Shown here one piece after another: positions 13,199-22,575 of a DNA stretch of 64,000 nt. The stretch's first letter is position 1. The number at the start of each line of letters is the position of its first letter. The position numbers and the translations under genes were made by a program. This DNA comes from Filosporella fistucella (lineage: Eukaryota; Ascomycota; Leotiomycetes; Helotiales), in contig JAQJZZ010000019.1 of the NCBI GenBank assembly GCA_030077755.1, positions 694,501 to 758,500 on the forward strand. The letters are read 5' to 3'. Under the pieces are notes generated by a model. It was given only the letters and a program-made list of their open reading frames with translations. It ran no database searches and was not told where the DNA came from.

Positions 13199-14423
13199 CC
13201 ATCAAGGACTAGTAATCAACTTTTACTTTTTAATATCTTTTTATTTGGGAGAAATGAAGTATGCTAACGTTCTTAATCAGCCAATATACAAATCAGGATC
13301 TTGTGCTTGAGCAACTCTGACTGTTCTGAGTGGGAAACTTGATTCTACAAGTGATAAGTAGAAGCATTAGCGTGATTGAATCTCCCTAGTAGAATATATA
13401 GGTTTTCCACGTATGTATGACATGAGTGTATACGATATGATGGGAGAGTATCTAGGGGACCTTCTGCCCTGCTCTAACATGATCACATGATATGACCAAA
13501 CTACTGTGGCAACAGAACAAATTGTATTGTTTACAGTTCAGGATGAATCTGGACAGAAAAATTCTCTGAATATTCAATTCATCCCAAATGCATCTTCGGT
13601 ATGTCCAAATTAAATGCATACAATTATATATGCTTACACGTGACTATGCCCGTTCAAATTAGTGTGATTACATAAGGTAAGGTATCTACTGGGTACTCTG
13701 AAGCCACGCCTCGTTGCGTCTCAAAACTTGATTCATCCATTGGATTCCAATTTCTATCAGCAACACCGAAGCCCGGACTTCCTACGACTCAAGCAATTAG
13801 ATGACTTCTGCAAGAACAGCAACCTGTATATATTCTATCGAAGCTCAAAACACTTCTGGAGCTATTGCGACCTTGGATGACGGAGATAAGAAGGGGGTGA
13901 TAGTAATGTCCCCTGCCTTACAGCCTGATATCAGACGAAAGTCTCGATGCACAGTCAAAATGAGGCCCCTGGTTGGACCAAAGATATTTTTCCCTATTAA
14001 GACGATTGGGCCTTACTGGCACTTCTGGCTGGTGAGACATCGAACCAGCATCCTGCGATTTGCTGTCCCATGGTACATAACATCTATGATTTCACAATCG
14101 AAGTTTGGGACGTCAGAATTCACAGCCCTCATTCTCCCCCACGACATGCTCTTATCCTCTGAGCTTTTCATAGTACTACCCCCATCACTGATTGATTGTC
14201 CAAAATATTCAGTTTTCATCAAAAGTATATGATACATGCTTCCAAATCTCAAGCAAGATTGATGTAACTGTCTAACAGATAAACTAGTCCTCTTCTCACA
14301 TCCACCCGCTCGTCCTCCAGACATTATTCGCCGCAACTACAGAGTTGCACGAACACCAACTTTGTTCTCTCAATTTCGTTCCAATGTACAGTGCCATCGT
14401 TTCTCAGGCTCCAGCCGCATTTC
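13199..14423. other. Intergenic, gene-poor
   Basis: AT-rich sequence between two minus-strand genes. An open frame at 13801-14232 (143 codons) and one opposite it at 14013-14336 have no domain, signal peptide or intron structure that I can support. I see no RNA gene. Confidence 0.45.
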
Positions 14424-14838
14424 TTATGTGCAAAGTTTGTTCTTCGTTATGAAAGCCGTCATCACGGGCGCAACACAACCAGTGCAGGCACACATCTATC
14501 ATTAAAATTTAGCAAGCTGTCTCCTTTAATTTGTCTTCCTACCTTTTGGTTTGGTGTAGCTGCACCGTCCGTTCCCGCCAAACAGCTTAGAATGTTGGCT
14601 TTATTTCCACCGCTCATATACTTGTTGAAGCAAGCGCTTGCATTGATGACCGCTCTACAATTGTCCGAGTCTGGTTCGCACTGTTTGTCAATTAGTCTAA
14701 TATTTGACCAAAGCTGGAAGAAGCAGCTCGAGAAATTATCCAAGAAAAGACTGGAGAGTTATATCAAATTCCACGTACAGGGCCGTCTGCCAATGCAGAG
14801 GTGATGAACACAGCTAACAGAGCCAGTGAGACACGCAT
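14424..14838 (-). CDS. Small secreted cysteine-rich protein, three exons (effector-like)
   Basis: Exons on the minus strand are 14779-14838, 14543-14680 and 14424-14495. They encode 89 residues with all junctions in phase 0. Exon 1 is almost exactly a signal peptide (MRVSLALLAVFITSALADGP). Exon 2 starts with CEPDSDNC and contains SACFNKYM and ILSCLAGTDG. Exon 3 encodes MCACTGC and ends NKLCT-stop. The mature part of about 70 residues has eight cysteines, an even number suited to four disulfides. The introns are 98 bp (GTACGT..CAG) and 47 bp (GTAGGA..TAG). Each exon is too short to stand out as an open frame, so automated callers could easily miss it. Small size, secretion and dense cysteines match the general profile of fungal apoplastic effectors or antimicrobial proteins. 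That role is inferred; I do not recognise a named family. Confidence 0.8.
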
Positions 14839-15768
14839 AGTTGGCGGTAATTAGATAATCAGTCTTGAATGCGATTCGAATTGCATCCAAAGTTGGGGAC
14901 AGGCCAGAGTTTATGGCAGCTGGAGCAGCGGAAGTAAGGTTTATTTTTGAATTCAATTCAAGTTTGCCACATGGAATGCCAGACTGCGGTTGGTCGAAGA
15001 CAGAAGATGCAGATTTATTGCTTCCTATGATAGTGAAAATTCGAAGTCTACTCGTCTGTTTGTGCAACCATATTCATGTATCTTATCGCTTACGATTTAA
15101 TCTATATGATCTCGTGTCGTCGGCAATTACACACCTTAATTCCTCCCCGCATTTTCATCTATATAATCGACCATGACTTGCACATCAATTCCACGATTTA
15201 GGCTTATATTTAGCCTACTTCGGCATTCCTCCTGTTTGTCGAGGTATTTCCCAGACTTTAAAGCACCTAACTATGCTGAGGTACATGCATCGCACCCGCT
15301 TGTTGGTGTAATATCAAGTCACAAAGCATTAAGTGCGATTAATTGTTATATACAATACATTCTCGATCAAACACATTGCCGACCGCATACCAAACTAGAG
15401 GCATACACAATAAACATGCTTGCCATTCCCAATATTATCTCGTTCTTGATTACGACTCTGAAATTATTGGAGGGGGATTTTCCAGCAGGTTCTAAGATCG
15501 GTAGTTCCAGCAATTGTCCAGGGCTTGGCCGAACAAGATTGCCGATCTTCCTCTCTTCTCGTCCAGCCTGAATCACATATGAGTAGTCTTTGGGCACCCA
15601 AGCCATTAGTATCTTCTGATAGTAGATTGACACCGCATTCCAGTGGCCAACATATCAATAAAGCCTGCACACCCTTTCTCGGATTACCCCCAAGACAAGT
15701 CCTTCATTACTCTCAAAATCTCTCGATTTCTTTGAATCATTGAGTTGGTAGTTGTTACGGAAGACAAA
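14839..15768. promoter_or_regulatory. Shared divergent promoter region
   Basis: This 930 bp separates the start of the small cysteine-rich secreted protein (minus) from the start of the secreted DUF1996 protein (plus), so it must hold both promoters. An open frame at 15173-15571 runs through it but shows no coding features. A TATATAA-like element lies near 15160-15166. No specific operator can be named from sequence alone. Confidence 0.4.
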
Positions 15769-17097
15769 ATGCAACTGCCTACACTTCTCGTCCTGGCGCT
15801 CGCGTCGCTCGCCTCGAGCGGGCTGCTTCGATTCCAATGTTCGCAGTTGGTCGTCCAAAGACTTGACCCTCTAGTCAATCCAGGCTTGGTCCCTTCCAGT
15901 CATGTTCATCAAATTGTTGGAGGAGTCAGTTAGATCATTAGACTTCCTATTTTTCAGCAGCTGATTGTTCCAGAACTCCTTCAATGCTTCCATGGATCCG
16001 AAGAAGGACATGCCAGGCGAGTCAACATGTACGACCTGCTCATTCTCCGAGGATTTCAGCAATTATTGGACTGCTGTGCTCTACTTTCGCGCGAAGAATG
16101 GCACCTACAAGCGCGTGCCACAGATCTCTCAGATCAGTGGTGCAACTGCCGGCATTACTGTCTATGTAAGCTTCCTTCTCGCAAAGTGCCCTCAGACAGC
16201 TTCTCAAAAGAGAGAGTGCCATCATACCCCGCTCTCACGATTTATTTCGAGCATACGCGAAATTTTATACTGATAGATCGCCAGTATATGACAGATGCGC
16301 TTTACGACCAAACGCAAAAGTCAAAAGTTACAGCATTCAAACCAGTAAGTTTCTATCATACCATGAATCGGCCTGACTGACAAAATCTAGGGCTTCAGAA
16401 TGTTCATCGGCGATGTCAATGCTCGTACCAAAGAAGCAGCATCCAAATTCAGACAAATGACATACACCTGTATGAAAGATACCGGAACCCGCGAGCCTGA
16501 AACCATGGAACTCCCAAAACAGCCCTGCGCCTATGGAATCATGGTCAACGCTCGTTTCCCAACCTGCTGGGACGGCAAAAATCTCGACAGCCCAGATCAC
16601 ATGCAGCACATGGCATACCCCGAAAGCGGCACCTTCGAGAGTCAAGGACCTTGTCCAGCATCGCATCCTGTGCGCGTACCGCAAGTGCTCTTTGAGGTTG
16701 TCTGGGACACCAAGGCTTTCAACAATAAAGCTGATTGGCCCACGGATGGCACTCAGCCTTTTGTGTGGGCTTTCGGTGATGCGACTGGCTATGCTAATCA
16801 TGCTGATTATGTGTTTGGATGGAAAGGCGATGCGTTGCAGAGACTTATGGATACTTCATGTGTTGTCAACTGTCCAGCAGCGAATCCGAAGACGCAGAAT
16901 AATGCTGCTATGAATAAGTGTACTCAAAAAGCTGTTGTGAATGAAGCTGTGGATGGATGTAAGTCACATACCTGCTCGATATTTCTGGATCTCTTCCTGC
17001 CTCCGCCCTAATATCGCGATTTGAGGGCAAATACTAATGGTGGGTGTCTTTAGGGTTGCCTCAGCTTCCTGGTGGCTACAAAGCGGAATACGCTTGA
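15769..17097 (+). CDS. Secreted DUF1996-domain protein
   Basis: Five exons (15769-15924, 15974-16165, 16285-16344, 16391-16958, 17054-17097) encode 339 residues. The start at 15769 gives a signal peptide (MQLPTLLVLALASLASSG). An in-frame ATG at 15745 would place charged residues in front of it and is less likely. The mature protein opens with the DUF1996 signature (LRFQCSQLVVQRLDPLVNPG, then HQIVGG joined across intron 1 to NSFNASMDP, then STCTTCSFSEDFSNYWTAVL). Later motifs are GFRMFIGD and PVRVPQVLFEVVWDT. Family knowledge: fungal DUF1996 proteins are secreted, often with WSC or CBM1 modules, and their activity is poorly defined. No such extra module is present here. Intron 1 has a non-standard GTCAGT donor, but the join restores the family sequence exactly. 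The gene is divergent from the small cysteine-rich protein gene. Confidence 0.92.
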
Positions 17098-17541
17098 TTA
17101 CAGTCGAGTCGTATTTAGGGATGGCGGGGTGGTGATTAGTCATATTAGAGAATCTGAGAGAGGTAGCAGGCTGCGTCCAGAATTTGTGATAGGATCAGTT
17201 GAGTTTTGATCTATTCAAAGTTACAATTGAAAGTTTGCATCAGCGTTGGACATGTAGCATAACATAATCAACATATTTCTTATCTATCAGATGACATAGC
17301 TTTGATGTCATTCTATGTATCATCACATATTTTTACGCTTCAGGCCTGTCCAGCCCTGTGTGGTGATTCATGCCAGAAAGTCCTGGACCTAGAGAGCAAC
17401 TCTCATGCCCACCATAGGGCAAGCTGCAGAGAATCCACTACCTACCTATCTGACTATCACCCTTTCTCGGCAGCATACAACCACGGCGGAAACAGAGAGA
17501 TAATGGAGGGTCTCATCTCCCAATCTCGCTCAAACTCGCAT
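17098..17541. other. Intergenic between convergent genes
   Basis: The 3' ends of the DUF1996 gene and the glycosyltransferase-like gene face each other here. I see only 3' flanking sequence. The long plus-strand frame starting at 17302 runs antisense into the next gene and is not coding. Confidence 0.5.
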
Positions 17542-18414
17542 TCATATCCAAGAATATGGGGAGTTTACGAAAAACTCATATACATCCCGAAATGTAAGCG
17601 GCGACAACGGGGTCTCGTCCTCCCCTCTCTTGGCTTTCCTCTTCGTCCCCCTGAATTCTCCCGGCGCAAACAACACAATCTCATTCTCATTCCTCCCTTT
17701 CTTAAACCAGCCAGGATGTGCCTCCCTTACCAAGCGAATACTCCTCTGTTCCATCTCCGGCGTCCTATAGTCCGTTCCCCCTACCTTTTTGTAATGCTGA
17801 AATCTTTGTAACAGTTGTCTAACCCTCAGTATACCTCCATATTCCTTAATATGTTGCACTGTATAATCATAATCTTCTTTCAGCTTTAGATTCTCATTGA
17901 ATCGTAGATGGGTAGGTCGAATAACCATAAAAGATGCACATATAAAATGCATAGTTTGAAACTCGGGTTCAGCAGGCAAGTGGCTGCGCTTGATATAATC
18001 TGTAGGCATGGAGCCACCTAGGTATAAGTTTTGGGATAACATGAGATTGTAGGTGCGTATTATTGCCGCTTTGGCGGTAATTTTCACTTGCTCGAAACCG
18101 TTTAGAGTCCACCAGGCGAAGCTGACTAGGTCGTCGTCAAGCTGGATGCAGGTTAAATTTTTGTCGAAGGCATCTTCAAGAGCAGTATTACGATTTTTGC
18201 AGAGAGTACCGCCCTTAACTCCTATATTATGGGTTGCTCCAGCGTCTCCGTAAGCATCTACTTCTTCTTCTTCAAGCACCCAGGTGATTTTGACATCCGG
18301 CAGATGGGCTTCCATAGATGGTACATTTCCTGGTCGGCCGCGAGAGACTATATAGATGGCAACTTCACCGAATATGCTGTCGTCTTCGGATGGAATTGAG
18401 AACGGTAGCTCCAT
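17542..18414 (-). CDS. GT-A glycosyltransferase-like protein, TAGT/GREB1-C-like
   Basis: One intronless frame of 290 residues on the minus strand. Visible motifs are a beta-strand and loop YIVSRGRP at about residues 21-28, an NRNTAL helix start at 74-79, and a metal-site triple aspartate in QLDDDL at 91-96. A C-terminal half has KLKEDYDYTVQHIKEYGG followed by a Q-H-Y-K-K-V-G-G segment. This order (strand, N-R-N-x-A, DDD, then a K-E-D-Y-D acceptor-site motif) resembles the TET/JBP-associated glycosyltransferase group, which is known from phages and some eukaryotes and related to the GREB1 C-terminus. Those enzymes are predicted to modify DNA bases. There is no signal peptide and no membrane segment, so it is probably cytosolic or nuclear. 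The tail contains GTKRKAKRGED, a possible nuclear signal. Family assignment is from motif memory only; other nucleotide-sugar GT-A families are possible. Confidence 0.7.
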   Translation of the reverse strand: MELPFSIPSEDDSIFGEVAIYIVSRGRPGNVPSMEAHLPDVKITWVLEEEEVDAYGDAGATHNIGVKGGTLCKNRNTALEDAFDKNLTCIQLDDDLVSFAWWTLNGFEQVKITAKAAIIRTYNLMLSQNLYLGGSMPTDYIKRSHLPAEPEFQTMHFICASFMVIRPTHLRFNENLKLKEDYDYTVQHIKEYGGILRVRQLLQRFQHYKKVGGTDYRTPEMEQRSIRLVREAHPGWFKKGRNENEIVLFAPGEFRGTKRKAKRGEDETPLSPLTFRDVYEFFVNSPYSWI

Positions 18415-19273
18415 CTTCTATTGGTGGTGACGGCTCAGCTGCCGTTTTCGAGGTACACCTTTTCTCGAAGCCCCCTTATTTTGTCGGATTTCGACTCCAC
18501 GAAACATTTGGCAGAATAACAAAGCCAAGCAAATGTTTTCTCACGTGTGAATGAATGCGTAAATTGACAAAGAAAGGATTCAGCATCTTAGCCAGTCGAA
18601 ACCTCGCACAATTTCAAAGAAAATGGACAAAGAGTTCAGGGTAAAGGAGAAAACGAAGTATGCAATTACATTAATTCTCAACGTTACCTAATAAGTCTGC
18701 TAGTATATCACTATTTGTATGACCACTTGATGATATTGATAATTCGGCTCGATCAATTTGCCCAAGTAGTCATTACTCCCCTTAGGGCAGAATCACTTGA
18801 AGTATATGGATTTTATAAGTGATATACAGAGCGTCAATCACAGAGCCTTAAATGTATCTTTTGTTCTATAGATTTGCGAAGATACCCGTTCTTTCTTCTT
18901 TACGGGGCGAGGTTTCTGCAGTTCGAATATACTAAGATGTAAAATTGCAATCAAAATAGCAATAGTATTGCAATGTTCTGACTAGCTGTTTCGAAGGCAT
19001 TTCGCTTGAGGAACTTGATCGAGAACAGCAGAACATGACTTAGACACAATGGCTTTCTATGCAATTGTCCGACTCACAATAAGAAGAATAAATAACGATG
19101 CACGAACCTATATTTCTCTGCTGAAGCTCTTGGACATGCTTGGATGCATAGAACTAGTATGAATCCCGGAGACAATTCAGTATTTCGTACATCAAAACTT
19201 CTCATAATACTTTTTCTTGCTACTACCCTTCTCAAAGTAAGGAGAACACACCCGAATAAATAAACCAGATGAG
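18415..19273. other. Intergenic
   Basis: Holds the promoter of the glycosyltransferase-like gene and the 3' flank of the monooxygenase gene. It is AT-rich, and I see no additional gene or repeat. Confidence 0.5.
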
Positions 19274-20524
19274 CTATTGACCTTCCTGTTTCTTTACCCA
19301 GTCCAACACATTTTGCACAATCTGAGGCTCGAATAACCACCTTTGCTGCTCCGCCCCACCAATATCCCTAAACATCACTTCACCACCTAAATCTTGTCTC
19401 TCCTTTGCTGGCAACCTCTTCTGGTTCAGCTTCATAGTCAGATCCAATACTTTTTCCACCCTCTGTACCCTATACTTCTGCCAGTATGATAAGACATCAT
19501 CCAATTTCACCTTCTCCGATAACTTTGACAGGAGCAAAGACAAGGAATACACATCCTCAAAAGCCTGGCTTGCTCCTTGACCTGCCGTGGGAGGAATAGC
19601 ATGTGCAGCATCACCAAGGATAATCACCCTCTTTTTTTCCGAGGTCCAGGACTTGAGATGGGGAACGACGTAGTATGGCCAGATCGACAATCGTTCCTCT
19701 ATCATATTTTCCATCGCCGATTGCACGAGATCAGGCCAGTCGCTTTTATTCGCGCAAAACATCGTCTTCAGTTCCTCTTTATTAGAACGTAGTCTGTCCC
19801 ATCCCGCTTTGTCCTGCTCGGGATATTTTCGTTGCGTTCCGACGAGAATTTCCGTCCCTACGGGATTCTGCGGTGCAAAGACGAAAGCGCCGTGTTCACT
19901 GTGGATCGAGCTCGTGACATGATAGTTCTGACTCGGGAAACGCAGCTTAGATATATCGACTGCAGAGGTAATAGCGAGAAGTCCGCTGTAGATGGGCTTG
20001 ATATCCGGATGTGTATACAGTCTGACTTTCGAGTGTATCCCGTCAGCTCCAATTAACAAACTCGCTGTCTCCTCGGCTCCATCCTCGAAAGTAAAAGTCA
20101 CCCCTTTCTCATTCTCTGATACAAATTTACTGAATTTCCGTCCATAGTGCACAACGATTCCCCTCTCAGCAGCAACAGCCCTCAGCTCTCTCAGTAGAAC
20201 CTCCCGATAGACTCTCAAAGCTTTAAATCCGAACAGGTCTTCACTCCCGAGATAATATTCATCAGTGACATTATAATTTTCATCTTTGTACTCTAGTTTC
20301 TCGAAAGAGTAGCCATGGTTCTTGATTCGTTCGTATACGCCCAGAGCGGAAAGCACGTTCAGAGCATTAGGACCAAGCATCAAGGCGCCATCTGTGTGCA
20401 TGTCAGGTTGGCGAAGTTCGTATACCGTGCTTGAGATACTTTGTGAGTGGAGAGCAAGTGCCAAACTTAGGCCTGCGAGACCGGCACCGATTATGGCGAT
20501 GTTTTCGATATTTGATGTGTTCAT
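19274..20524 (-). CDS. FAD-dependent monooxygenase, salicylate-hydroxylase-like
   Basis: An intronless 416-residue protein of the class A flavoprotein monooxygenases. It opens with the FAD-binding beta-alpha-beta motif IAIIGAGLAGLSLALALHS (GxGxxG at residues 13-18). It has the DG motif GADGIHSKVR around residue 160 and the GD motif ILGDAAHAIPPTAGQGA near residue 305. Length and motif spacing are normal for the fungal 6-hydroxynicotinate/salicylate hydroxylase-type group, which hydroxylates aromatic rings with NAD(P)H and O2. The substrate cannot be told from sequence. There is no signal peptide or transmembrane tail, so it is probably cytosolic. No biosynthetic core enzyme is nearby, which argues for catabolism or detoxification rather than a metabolite cluster. 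Confidence 0.92.
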   Translation of the reverse strand: MNTSNIENIAIIGAGLAGLSLALALHSQSISSTVYELRQPDMHTDGALMLGPNALNVLSALGVYERIKNHGYSFEKLEYKDENYNVTDEYYLGSEDLFGFKALRVYREVLLRELRAVAAERGIVVHYGRKFSKFVSENEKGVTFTFEDGAEETASLLIGADGIHSKVRLYTHPDIKPIYSGLLAITSAVDISKLRFPSQNYHVTSSIHSEHGAFVFAPQNPVGTEILVGTQRKYPEQDKAGWDRLRSNKEELKTMFCANKSDWPDLVQSAMENMIEERLSIWPYYVVPHLKSWTSEKKRVIILGDAAHAIPPTAGQGASQAFEDVYSLSLLLSKLSEKVKLDDVLSYWQKYRVQRVEKVLDLTMKLNQKRLPAKERQDLGGEVMFRDIGGAEQQRWLFEPQIVQNVLDWVKKQEGQ

Positions 20525-21173
20525 GTTGGAGACTTGTAGAAATTAAGTGGTTTCGACGAAATGTGGATGGAGAATTTGAGTTGCAGTAGAAAATGTATGA
20601 TTTGGTGGTCTTTTGGTTTCATTCAAGCTGGGGAGAAGGGTTTATATAATTGTACGAAGTTTCATTTGGCTGGCAAATGGTAAGTCCTGAAGTTGTCAAC
20701 CATATGTGATAGTCGGGTCCGAAGCCTCTAGCCCGAACATCGGAGCCGAGATCAGATTAGTAAATCGGACCGGAGACGCGGTTCTAAAGTCTCTCGATGC
20801 CCGGAAATTGATGATTATAGAGCAAGGCGAGGCCAGAGAACGAGATACGTGAAAATTGATTATGGGAATCTCTTTAGACGTACCTTGTATAGTTCAATCG
20901 CTCCTAATAAATATAGGACTGTATTGTCTCATACCTTTGATCTACCTGTGTACTACTACCCTGGTCGTTTCATGCTGAAGAAAATAGTCTTGGCACTTCA
21001 GTCGCGTCCCACTCGTCACGTCTTTTTTTTGACACCCAACATCCTTCTTTTACAATTCGCCCGGCCCAACTTTTAAATCTCCAGAACATCGGTGCGCGCA
21101 GTCTGTATTGAAATCCCTTCTTTCAATAATTTTGAAATCTCGTGAACTCTAACAATTGCTTAATTCTTCCACA
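20525..21173. other. Intergenic
   Basis: Promoter side of the flavin monooxygenase gene followed by the 5' flank of a dead F-box gene. I see no gene in this interval. Confidence 0.5.
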
Positions 21174-22575
21174 ATGGCAATACCAGGCCTCAACTTTCTC
21201 TCCAAGTTGCCGACGGAAACGAAATGTACTATCGTCAGTTACCTTCCTGGAAAAGATGCAGGGAATCTACGACTTATGTCTCGAGAGTGAAACTGCCTCG
21301 CGGCTAAAGGGATTTTCAATCGCTTCACATGTACCAGTGTCCAAGCCGGCATCATCGGTTTCACAACCCTAAACATTTGTGTTATAAGGCCGTGGCGAAG
21401 TCAGGTGGTCGTTGTTGAAGCACTCGAGCAACGGCCATGGATGACATCTTACATCAAGGGCTTAGATATATACCTTGAAGATAAGGATGCCGTAAAGCTA
21501 ACCTAAAAAGCAAGTCAAATGATGAGACTTCAAAATACAGAACACTGGCTTAAAGAACGCTTTACTGAGCCGCAATGCCGCTCGAAGAAGCCAATGGTGA
21601 CAGGCCCGTTTTGGGTATGTTATTTTCTCTGCTTGGGCAAGTCGATTTGTTGAATATCTATTCCGCCCGCTGTCTATATGTCCAAGACGGCAGACCGTAT
21701 TGTGACCAGAGCTACCCAGACTGTGAAGCACTGTTTGGAGGGGTATACAGAGGAGCAATCAATTGGACATGCTTACTAAGATACGCCGGCCGCTGTTGCG
21801 AAACATCTTGCAATTCTTGAAGCGTTGAAATATCTAAATACACCCGTCAAGAGGCTCTACTTTGACTCGGTACCATTCTAGGTGTTCGGGGAGTTGAACT
21901 TCCCTAGTGACGAGGACTTTAACCCCATCCTACAATCTTTACAGCAAATCCGTGATCTCCACGCAGTGGTGATCATGGATTCCTATGAAGACCCCTTTGC
22001 CTCCATGGAGAAAAGCTCGTCCTCTCTCTCTTGCTTCCTGAATTCTATGCAATGCCTCGAGACACTTTCTCTCAGTTTTTCAGACTCGTCCAAGAATTTA
22101 TCAGACTCGTTTGAATTTTTCTATACAGCATTTTGGCGCTTATTACTTACAATTTTGACTTCAAACTATTGGCCAAGTCTCAAAATGCTTAGATTGGAAA
22201 TTTTCGTTCTCCAGGTGAGATTTTGCTCTAAATTGCCACCAAGCATGCCGCCCCCATTCGAAAGCTTTACTTGAATGGTTGTTTCTTGGGACAATCGGTA
22301 CGCGATCTGATGTTCTCATCGGCATTGTGGGGTTAGCCATATTATGAGGACAATTGCCGGAGACTATTAGAAGGTTTGAAGAGCAAAACAACCTTGACGA
22401 CCTTGAAATATTATTTAGCAGAAAAGAAGGAACGTTATGGGACGCGATATGGGAAGAATATGATAGCGAAGATATTCCTCGATATGACCAGAAGTCTCTC
22501 GCTGACTTCAAAGCTTGGCCAGAGGAGTGTCAAACAGATAAATATCTGTTGAATTGCTTCATCTGGGGTTTATAA
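21174..22575 (+). pseudogene. F-box protein pseudogene
   Basis: From the ATG at 21174 a single frame reads an F-box-like start (LNFLSKLPTETKCTIVSYL, then LRLMSRE) and continues to 22274, but it is broken by in-frame stops at 21288, 21504, 21651, 21777 and 21879. The text between the stops is still protein-like and in one frame (for example ALEQRPWMTSYIKGLDIYL, and IRDLHAVVIMDSYEDPF after the last stop). After 22274 the recognisable sequence moves to another frame (RKLYLNGCFLGQSVRDLM) and then to a third (ending WPEECQTDKYLL before 22575), so there are frameshifts too. Fungal F-box proteins of this LPxE type are adaptors of SCF ubiquitin ligases. This copy cannot encode one. Several stops could have come from CAA, CAG or CGA codons by C-to-T change, as repeat-induced point mutation would produce, but that is inference. 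Confidence 0.8.

Noticed and set aside
13801..14232. 143-codon open frame (+)
   Set aside because: No domain, signal peptide or splice context, an equally long frame lies opposite, and the composition resembles the flanking non-coding DNA.
15173..15571. 132-codon open frame (+)
   Set aside because: Lies in the shared promoter region of two confident divergent genes and shows no motif.
17302..17811. 169-codon plus-strand frame
   Set aside because: Antisense to the 3' end of the glycosyltransferase-like gene; no protein-like features.
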